A program made the position numbers and the translations under genes. The notes below the pieces were generated by a model, which saw only the letters and a program-made list of their open reading frames with translations, searched no databases and was not told where the DNA came from. From assembly GCA_903921605.1 (NCBI GenBank), contig CAIXQV010001211.1:1-11450 (forward strand): a stretch of 11,450 nt of DNA, read 5' to 3'. Below, one piece after another: positions 6,309-11,450 of this stretch. The DNA is from an uncultured Planctomycetaceae bacterium (GTDB taxonomy: Bacteria > Planctomycetota > Planctomycetia > Planctomycetales > Planctomycetaceae). Within the stretch, counting starts at the first letter, position 1; the number at the start of each line of letters is the position of its first letter.

Positions 6309-8033
6309 TCAGTGCAGCACGATCGCTCGGCCAGGACTAGCGTGAGCATCTCGAATACGAACCGGAGCAAACAGAAAATACGATTTTTCAGGAACGTTGC
6401 CGACGTTATTCAGGAACTCAATCCCAACCATGTCGGCACTTCCCATCGCCCAATAGGTCATCAAAGCTCGTCGTGGATCCACGCCGCCCAGGTCCGGAGC
6501 ATCCGTCGCGACGCACCGAATTCCCTTGCTGCGCAGGTATTGAATGGCGTCCGGTCCCGGAGCCGGCCAGCCTTCCGATTTTCCAGTGAGCGGATCGATC
6601 CAGACTCCTTTATCCTCCGGAGCTGGTTTCAAATACTTATCGATGTGTCCCGTCTGAAAGATCACGATCTGCCACGGGGTAAATTCCCCATGAGCTTTCT
6701 CGTAGGCCTTCAAATGGTCAACGGTCACTTCCGGTGAAGAAGGCCACTTTGCGCGATCCGTTGTCCCGACCAAAGATCGCACATCGACAACTCTTGCATC
6801 CCCGCATGTCCATTCCAGCGGCACTTGTTCTGTCGTTCGTGAACTGCTTCCACGTTTGCCATAGTGCGCTTCGTATTCTTCGAGCCATCCTCTCACCTGA
6901 GGCGAATACTCGACGACCGTTCCTTCCGGTGGCAAGGCAAACGATGGTGTAATCAAATGAGTTCCGGTCGTCGCATCCATCAAATGCGTGTGATGCCATA
7001 AATCCAGATCGGGCGAATACAGAAAATCGACCTTCACGTAGACCTGGCGATGTCGCCCAGCCAATGCTCCCGGATTGGTCACCGGCATCTTCATTGACAG
7101 CGTCGGCGATAAATCAACAGCCCGCCTGTTTCGAGTCGACTCGATGAGCCGCTTGGGCAACTCACCGCCAACAATCGCAAACACGCGAGTTTCAGAATAC
7201 ATCCCGTCCGCATGTTTCGGACTCAGCATGCAATAGAAAGCACCGGTCGACGGAAGCTGACTCAGGTTCGTTGCACCTTCGGTCCAGATCATGCCGTGAC
7301 GCAGGCCAGCATAATGAGTTGGCTCGGCCAGATTCGGCATCGGCCCCATGCTGGCACTGTCGGTGCCGAGGGTCATGACTCCGCGAGTCGCCAGGAACTC
7401 CATTGTCTCGGGGCCTGGATCCGGATATCCCGGAGCAAGTCGATCAGCCACATCGGCGATATAGCGATGTCCATCCGGAAACGGGCGATAGTACTTGTCT
7501 GAGTAGTCACTGCGAAACAGCACAACGTCGCCGAATCTGAGTTGTCGATGCTGCTTCTCAAACGCTTCCACCTGAGCTGGCATGATGAGCGGACTAACGC
7601 CGTTGGGAGCTTTGTCGAGCATTTCTCGCACATCTACCACACAGGCTTCACCACCAAACTGCCACGCTTCGATCTTGTCGGTAAAGGCCAGGCCGAATGG
7701 TCCTGACTTTTCGCGATTGAGTTCTGGTCGCACCACCGAATGCGGCGGAACGTCCATTTGAGTGCCGGTGTTTCCGTCAATCAGCAGTACGTCGATATTG
7801 AGCGGACTGTTTGGCCCAATCGCCTGTTCGTGAATGAGTTGAAATCGAGGAAACGGATGAGTCGGCCACGTCGCTGGATACTCGGGAGCCACCAAGAGCG
7901 AACAATCCACGAAGTGCGTTTTGCTGTCGGCCTGTCCCTGTGCATTGACTGCTGACAGGGTGGCCAGCAGACCAATCACGACCGTGAGCAGAGCGAAGCC
8001 TTTCAACTCCTGATGTCGTCCGGACAGTATCAT
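6309..8033 (-). CDS. Secreted protein with two tandem cyclase-family (kynurenine formamidase-like) domains
   Basis: A 574-residue exported protein; the reaction is unknown. Residues 1-31 form a Sec signal peptide (charged start, hydrophobic FALLTVVIGLLATLSA, likely cleavage after VNA). Domain 1 (about 40-290) and domain 2 (about 330-565) both follow the cyclase-family plan: a metal-motif segment, a VVDVR strand (132-136 and 415-419), a DVVLFRSDYSDKYY or QIVIFQTGHIDKYL segment, then PGP..(M/I)(E/Q)(F/Y)L and a (G)TD.(A/P) segment. The classical motif HxGTHxDxPxH reads N88-TGT-Q92-M-D94-VPP-H98 in domain 1 and T355-TGT-H359-L-I361-TPS-F365 in domain 2, so both are degenerate. The ATG at 8033 was chosen because an AAAGGGA site precedes it and the signal peptide starts there; the open frame continues upstream to 8117. 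It follows the beta-propeller gene in the same direction, 114 bp away. Confidence 0.85.
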   Translation of the reverse strand: MILSGRHQELKGFALLTVVIGLLATLSAVNAQGQADSKTHFVDCSLLVAPEYPATWPTHPFPRFQLIHEQAIGPNSPLNIDVLLIDGNTGTQMDVPPHSVVRPELNREKSGPFGLAFTDKIEAWQFGGEACVVDVREMLDKAPNGVSPLIMPAQVEAFEKQHRQLRFGDVVLFRSDYSDKYYRPFPDGHRYIADVADRLAPGYPDPGPETMEFLATRGVMTLGTDSASMGPMPNLAEPTHYAGLRHGMIWTEGATNLSQLPSTGAFYCMLSPKHADGMYSETRVFAIVGGELPKRLIESTRNRRAVDLSPTLSMKMPVTNPGALAGRHRQVYVKVDFLYSPDLDLWHHTHLMDATTGTHLITPSFALPPEGTVVEYSPQVRGWLEEYEAHYGKRGSSSRTTEQVPLEWTCGDARVVDVRSLVGTTDRAKWPSSPEVTVDHLKAYEKAHGEFTPWQIVIFQTGHIDKYLKPAPEDKGVWIDPLTGKSEGWPAPGPDAIQYLRSKGIRCVATDAPDLGGVDPRRALMTYWAMGSADMVGIEFLNNVGNVPEKSYFLFAPVRIRDAHASPGRAIVLH

Positions 8034-8037
8034 GATT

Positions 8038-8044
8038 TCCCTTT
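8038..8044 (-). promoter_or_regulatory. Shine-Dalgarno-like site of the tandem cyclase gene
   Basis: AAAGGGA on the minus strand, about 5 bases before the ATG at 8033. It fixes the start at the signal-peptide methionine rather than the longer open frame, which would place this site and the upstream hairpin inside the gene. Confidence 0.5.
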
Positions 8045-8060
8045 CGTCACCGACAAAGAA

Positions 8061-8088
8061 GCGACTCGTCCCGAAGGGAACGAGTCGC
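8061..8088 (-). terminator. Strong hairpin between the beta-propeller and cyclase genes (terminator or leader structure)
   Basis: Perfect 9-bp arms GCGACTCGT (8061-8069) and ACGAGTCGC (8080-8088) continue inward as CCC/GGG with one bulged A and a GAA loop. On the minus strand the stem is followed by TTCTTTGTC, a poor but T-rich tract. It lies 60 bp after the beta-propeller stop and its 3' base is only 27 bp before the cyclase ATG. It can be an intrinsic terminator for the upstream gene, or, if the cyclase promoter lies before it, a structure in the cyclase leader. Confidence 0.5.
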
Positions 8089-8147
8089 AAAAGTGGCTGA
8101 TGATCATTCAGCGTCATAAATCGCAGCCGGCGTTGATACTCTGCAAA

Positions 8148-9404
8148 TTACTGCTGCTTAATTTCGTAACAGCACAGAATGTCCTGATCGCGGAGATACA
8201 GCTTACCGTTCGAGATCACTGGATGAGTCCAGATTCGTCCCTGAGGATTTCGCTGTGTCGTCTGAGGATCCATTTTAAAGCGGCTGACTTCCTTGTAACC
8301 CGCAGGAGTTGCTTCCACCAGAAAGCATTCTCCGGAGCCTTCTTCAAGACAGTACAGCATGCCGTCAGCATAAGCGACCGCACCTTTGCTCTTGTTCTTG
8401 AGGTCGTCTGACCAGACCTGTTCGCCCGTCAGCATGTTCTGACAAACAAGTCCAGTCGCATCACTGTGCCCATAGATGTGCTCACCCACCAGCAGGGCAC
8501 CGCCGTGATGGTTCTTCATCACTTTGTTCTCATAGATCTTTTCAACTTTGTTGTCGGCCGTGACGTTGTACAACAGGCAACCCACACCGTATCCGGCGGT
8601 CAGATAGACTGAGCCGTCCTTGTAGATCGGAGTTGGGATCACCGCAACTCGTCCTGGAAAGTCACCCTGCCACAACAGCTTGCCATCAGCAGCATTCAGG
8701 CCGAACACTTTGGATTCGGTCAACTGAATGTATTGACGCTGGCCGAAATGCTCCACAACGATCACCGACGAATAATGAGCGTTCGTTGTCATCTCTGTGG
8801 ACTGCCAAAGTTTCTCGCCAGTCATCAGATTCAGGCAAGCGACAGTTCCGTTGGGACCGCCTGGTGTTACAAGAACTTTCTCGCCATCAATCAAAGCTGA
8901 TTCGCAGAAGCCCCAGCTCGGGATACTTCCACCCATTTCTGTCAGGCTGGCTTTCCACTTTTCTGAACCGTCCGCGGTTGAGAGGCAAACAACGTCGCCC
9001 TTGCCGCCGATTCCGACAACGAATCCTTCGGAGACTGTCGGAGTACTACGTGGCCCGCCGCCCCAGCCGTTTTCAAGATACGGACCGATATTGGTCTGCC
9101 AGATCTTGTTGCCGGTTTTAACATCAATCGCGATGATGAATTCATGGGACTCGGGAGTCGTTCCGTCCGCACCCATCGTGTAGAGCACATCGCCGACGAT
9201 CGAGACTCCGGAATAACCAAGTCCGCAGTCCTTGGAAGTCCACAGCTTCGTCGGTCCACCCTCAGGCCATGACTTCAACAGTCCGGTTTCTGTCGAGACA
9301 TCATCTCTGTTCGGACCTCGCCAGGACGGCCAGTCTCCCGCAATCGCACTGACCCCGGAGATGATCAAAAGCCCAACAATCGAACAAAACATCTTGAAAC
9401 GCAT
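8148..9404 (-). CDS. Secreted PQQ-like beta-propeller repeat protein
   Basis: A 418-residue exported protein of the PQQ-binding-like (outer membrane BamB-like/quinoprotein) beta-propeller type that planctomycetes carry in many copies; no enzyme activity can be assigned. Residues 1-22 are a Sec signal peptide (MRFKMFCSIVGLLIISGVSA), followed by the typical opening DWPSWRGPNRDD (24-35). Propeller blades are marked by the AxDxxTGxxxW pattern: IAIDVKTGNKIW (91-102), CLSTADGSEKW (140-150), CLNLMTGEKLW (190-200), GLNAADGKLLW (235-245) and CQNMLTGEQVW (321-331), with weaker blades at the ends. No dehydrogenase catalytic domain or haem CxxCH motif is present. The ATG at 9404 was chosen because the signal peptide begins there; 35 upstream codons are open but look non-coding. 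Confidence 0.92.
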   Translation of the reverse strand: MRFKMFCSIVGLLIISGVSAIAGDWPSWRGPNRDDVSTETGLLKSWPEGGPTKLWTSKDCGLGYSGVSIVGDVLYTMGADGTTPESHEFIIAIDVKTGNKIWQTNIGPYLENGWGGGPRSTPTVSEGFVVGIGGKGDVVCLSTADGSEKWKASLTEMGGSIPSWGFCESALIDGEKVLVTPGGPNGTVACLNLMTGEKLWQSTEMTTNAHYSSVIVVEHFGQRQYIQLTESKVFGLNAADGKLLWQGDFPGRVAVIPTPIYKDGSVYLTAGYGVGCLLYNVTADNKVEKIYENKVMKNHHGGALLVGEHIYGHSDATGLVCQNMLTGEQVWSDDLKNKSKGAVAYADGMLYCLEEGSGECFLVEATPAGYKEVSRFKMDPQTTQRNPQGRIWTHPVISNGKLYLRDQDILCCYEIKQQ

Positions 9405-9853
9405 GATTTTTCCCACTCGATATAATTTTGGCAGGGTTTTCGCGGGAGATGTCGTCAGGAGCATCGCCTCACTCGTGGCCGCGCACTGAATAACCCTGCA
9501 CAAATGCAACTTCGATGAACAATTCTTGCCTGGACCAGGAGGTGGCGGTTCCTCTGCCTCGGCAACATCGGAAAAATGTAACAGATGGTTTCAAAGTTGT
9601 CTTTTGACTTCGAGATCGTCCGCAAATTGAAAGAGTCCGGAATTGAAAGCCTTCGGAAATTCGTCATAGTGAAGAGATTCTGCGGTTTTCCTTCGACAGG
9701 CTCCTGCGGCTCCCGCCTCTGCTTCCCCGTCCGATGCTTCGACTGCACAGTTTGGCTTCTTGTCGCCAATCTGAACCTTAATTGCCACTTGCGGAACCGC
9801 TGTGCGCTGTCAATTCGATAGTGAGTATCCGCGCTGTTGGAGTTCTCTGGATC
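9405..9853. other. Intergenic region between divergent genes, no convincing gene
   Basis: This 449-bp stretch separates the divergently transcribed beta-propeller and FKBP genes and should contain both promoters. Close to the propeller start there is an AT-rich TTATATC on the minus strand (about 9419-9425) without a good -35 partner. The only open frame with plausible composition runs on the minus strand at 9591-9788 (65 codons, GTG start); it has no recognisable domain, signal or ribosome site, so it is not called as a gene. No RNA gene is recognised. Confidence 0.3.
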
Positions 9854-10579
9854 ATGTTGATTCGCCCGCTGTTTGTTCTCTGTTCTGCCGTTCTAGTTCT
9901 GTCCGCCATCTCAGTCAGTGCGCAGGATGAAACACCTGCCAAAGAAGAAGCTCCGAAATTGGAAACCACCAAAGACAAAGCCAGCTATGCCATTGGCTTC
10001 AATATTGGCAGAGACCTGAAGCGTCAGGGACTCGAACTTGACCCAAAAATCATTGCTGAAGGCATTGCTGCTTCCATCGCCGGCAAGGAATCTGCTCTGA
10101 CTGAAGAGCAGATTGCTGAAGTCTTCGGTGCTCTTCGCGAAGAAATGGCCGCAAAGGAAGCCAAGAAGGGCGAAACCAATCTCGCCAACGGCAAAAAGTT
10201 CCTGGAAGAGAACAAGGCCAAAGAAGGCGTGAAGGTCACGAAGTCTGGCCTGCAGTATCTGGTCATCAAGGAAGGCGACGGAGCCGTTCCAACCAAGGCC
10301 AGCACCGTCAGCACTCACTACCGAGGTACTCTGGTTGACGGCACCAAGTTTGACAGCTCTTACGACGGTAAAGAGCCGGTCGAAGGCGACGCTCCTGTTT
10401 CCTTCGGAGTGACTCAGGTTATCAAAGGCTGGACCGAAGCTCTGCAATTGATGAAGGTCGGTTCTCACTACCGACTGTTCATCCCGAGCGAACTGGCCTA
10501 CGGCGAAAACGGACCACCGTCCATCGGTCCTAATCAGGCTCTGATCTTCGAGATCTACTTGCTGTCTTCAGAAGAATAA
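9854..10579 (+). CDS. Exported FKBP-type peptidyl-prolyl cis-trans isomerase (FkpA/Mip-like)
   Basis: Catalyses cis-trans isomerisation of proline peptide bonds and assists protein folding outside the cytoplasm. The 241 residues comprise a Sec signal peptide (1-23, hydrophobic FVLCSAVLVLSAIS, cleavage likely after VSA), an acidic linker, the helical FKBP N-terminal dimerisation domain (about 38-125, with KASYAIGFNIGRDLK), and the FKBP_C catalytic domain (about 130-238). Active-site residues are visible: Y156 (HYRG), F166-D167, V189-I190 in QVIKGW, W193, Y216 (LAYG) and F232. This is the Mip/FkpA/FklB architecture. The ATG at 9854 starts the signal peptide; an open frame from 9782 adds 24 residues that would spoil it. 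A GGAG 11 bases upstream is a loose ribosome site. The gene is single and ends at a strong terminator. Confidence 0.95.
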   Translation: MLIRPLFVLCSAVLVLSAISVSAQDETPAKEEAPKLETTKDKASYAIGFNIGRDLKRQGLELDPKIIAEGIAASIAGKESALTEEQIAEVFGALREEMAAKEAKKGETNLANGKKFLEENKAKEGVKVTKSGLQYLVIKEGDGAVPTKASTVSTHYRGTLVDGTKFDSSYDGKEPVEGDAPVSFGVTQVIKGWTEALQLMKVGSHYRLFIPSELAYGENGPPSIGPNQALIFEIYLLSSEE

Positions 10580-10610
10580 TGACTTCTGAGTCGTCAGATT
10601 ATTGAACACT

Positions 10611-10648
10611 AAAGCACCCGGGACTGCTTGGTCCCGGGTGCTTTTTTT
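10611..10648 (+). terminator. Intrinsic terminator of the FKBP gene
   Basis: Perfect 14-bp arms AAAGCACCCGGGAC (10611-10624) and GTCCCGGGTGCTTT (10631-10644) flank a 6-base loop, and the run of T continues to 10648. It sits 32 bp after the stop codon. The A-rich base on the other strand makes it potentially bidirectional, which would also serve the minus-strand gene ending at 10736. Confidence 0.95.
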
Positions 10649-10735
10649 GCGTGTCCTGATCTGACGTTTGGACATAGGCGCAGCCGTTGCGACAAATGAC
10701 TCTCGCTGAAAGCGTCGTTGCAAGCCGTCGGCGGT

Positions 10736-11128
10736 TTACTTTTCGTTCCATTGCGAACTGGCAACAACTCGTTTGACTTCAATACGAGGAGTGCCGAAGT
10801 TTAGAAGGAGCCCGAATTGCTGGCCGGTCGCCTTCAGATAGTTCAAGCTTTGCGCAAAATGAGATTCGTCCAGCTTTGCAAGGGCCTTGAGTTCCACAAT
10901 TACACATCCTTCGACCAGCAGATCTGCGAAGTACTCACCCACAACGACATCATCGTAGAAGACAGTGACTGGATGCTGCTGCAGAACAGCTAACCCACTC
11001 TTCCGCAGTTCATGGGCCAGGGCGTTCTCGTAGACCTTTTCCAGAAACCCGGCACCGAGTGTATTCGAGACTCGAAATGCGCAGCCGATGATTTTTTCTG
11101 TGATCTTGTTCACACCTGATTCTGACAT
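10736..11128 (-). CDS. GxxExxY family protein with PD-(D/E)XK nuclease-like motifs
   Basis: A 130-residue protein of the GxxExxY family; cellular role unknown. The name motif is G27-FLE30-KVY33. Further motifs fit the PD-(D/E)XK nuclease superfamily: D69 (ADLLVEG), then E79-L-K81 (VIVELKA), and Q93-SLNY97 matching the QxxxY seen in RecB-like nucleases. No signal peptide or membrane segment is seen. The ATG at 11128 was chosen because family similarity begins soon after (NKITEKIIGCAF) and AGGG lies about 8 bases upstream. The open frame continues to 11311, but that extension translates the 30-bp repeat and an unrelated spacer. The gene faces the FKBP gene tail to tail and has repeat copies upstream of it. 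Confidence 0.85.
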   Translation of the reverse strand: MSESGVNKITEKIIGCAFRVSNTLGAGFLEKVYENALAHELRKSGLAVLQQHPVTVFYDDVVVGEYFADLLVEGCVIVELKALAKLDESHFAQSLNYLKATGQQFGLLLNFGTPRIEVKRVVASSQWNEK

Positions 11129-11159
11129 AGCGAATACCCTGAGAAGTAAATCAAAAATG

Positions 11160-11189
11160 GTCCACAGATGAACGCTGATAAACACGGAT
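11160..11189 (+). repeat. 30-bp repeat, copy A (direct)
   Basis: Starts GTCCACAGATG and ends AACACGGAT. It is identical over all 30 bases to the copy at 11421-11450 and matches the inverted copy at 11300-11329 at 26 of 30. Internally it is built on a 10-bp period (GATGAACGCT, GATAAACACG, GATGAAATCG starting at 11168). It lies 31 bp upstream of the GxxExxY start codon. Confidence 0.9.
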
Positions 11190-11299
11190 GAAATCGCAGT
11201 GTTGATAGCACGGAACCTTAAATCCACGGCTGCTGAATCAACTGCGTTTTCCAATGTATTACTTTCGCGGCAATGTCGTCCGTCTCTTGTCCTGCACTT

Positions 11300-11329
11300 A
11301 TCTGTGTTCATCTGCGTTTATCTGTGGAC
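11300..11329 (-). repeat. 30-bp repeat, copy B (inverted)
   Basis: Inverted relative to copies A and C with 26 of 30 identical positions. The 10-bp period is clearest here on the plus strand: TCTGTGTTCA, TCTGCGTTTA, TCTGTGGACA from 11301 to 11330. Copies A and B could form a long imperfect stem with a loop of about 110 bases. Confidence 0.85.
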
Positions 11330-11420
11330 AATCACTCTCGTCACAGCAGAAGACGCAGTCAATGATCTTTGCGAAGTCCGATTCTGCCGTGACTCATGAT
11401 CCGAGTACTAAACGCTATTA

Positions 11421-11450
11421 GTCCACAGATGAACGCTGATAAACACGGAT
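11421..11450 (+). repeat. 30-bp repeat, copy C (direct, reaches window edge)
   Basis: Identical to copy A over all 30 bases visible; the match may continue past the window. Spacing from A to C is 261 bp start to start. The sequence between them (11190-11420) contains copy B and no credible gene. Confidence 0.9.

Noticed and set aside
9419..9425. TATA-like hexamer as the beta-propeller promoter
   Set aside because: No -35 hexamer is found at an acceptable distance on the minus strand, and it would place the transcription start almost at the start codon.
9455..9769. 104-codon minus-strand open frame upstream of the beta-propeller gene
   Set aside because: The translation is basic and of low coding character, has no domain, and overlaps the presumed promoter and signal-peptide start region of the propeller gene.
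9911..10468. 185-codon minus-strand open frame
   Set aside because: It is the antisense shadow of the FKBP isomerase gene.
11195..11246. Imperfect hairpin CGCAG..TTGAT / ATCAACTGCG followed by TTTT
   Set aside because: Five-base stems with a two-base bulge and a 30-base loop are weak, and no gene ends just before it on the plus strand.
11160..11450. CRISPR array
   Set aside because: Three repeat copies alternate in orientation, spacing is about 110-140 bp and irregular, and the repeat itself is an array of 10-bp units; no cas gene is near.

Overview
The window looks like chromosomal DNA of a planctomycete. The pointers are a Tat-exported DUF1501 protein, an exported PQQ-type beta-propeller protein opening with the DWPSWRGPNR signature, an exported cyclase-family protein, weak or absent Shine-Dalgarno sequences at several genes, and short GTAGG-bordered palindromic elements between genes. 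The assignment rests on recognised family features, not on a database search.

Layout. Bases 2-853 (+) hold the 3' part of a UvrD/PcrA-type helicase gene. It converges on a DUF1501 gene (936-2345, -), with a compact two-hairpin element in the gap. Next, all on the minus strand and transcribed right to left, come ispG (4840-5997), a KtrB/TrkH-type potassium channel subunit (3334-4743) and its KtrA-type RCK regulator (2674-3330). The two potassium genes abut and form one transport system; ispG, an essential MEP-pathway enzyme, lies 96 bp upstream of them, and a sigma70-like promoter is visible in that gap. A pair of interlocking inverted repeats follows ktrA.

Between ispG and the next gene (5998-6308) lies a non-coding stretch with an inverted pair of two-hairpin units, resembling a BIME. 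Then come a secreted tandem cyclase-domain protein (6309-8033, -) and a secreted PQQ-like beta-propeller protein (8148-9404, -), separated by a strong hairpin. A 449-bp gap (9405-9853) with no convincing gene precedes an exported FKBP-type peptidyl-prolyl isomerase (9854-10579, +) with a textbook intrinsic terminator. The right end carries a GxxExxY-family PD-(D/E)XK-like protein (10736-11128, -) and three copies, in alternating orientation, of a 30-bp sequence built on a 10-bp period.

No complete new defence or biosynthetic system is evident. The protein-coding content is mostly housekeeping plus typical planctomycete exported proteins. The most unusual signals are in the intergenic DNA (the palindromic pair with compensatory changes, the pseudoknot-like double inverted repeat, the 10-bp-period repeats beside the GxxExxY gene) and in the degenerate, apparently complementary metal sites of the tandem cyclase protein.
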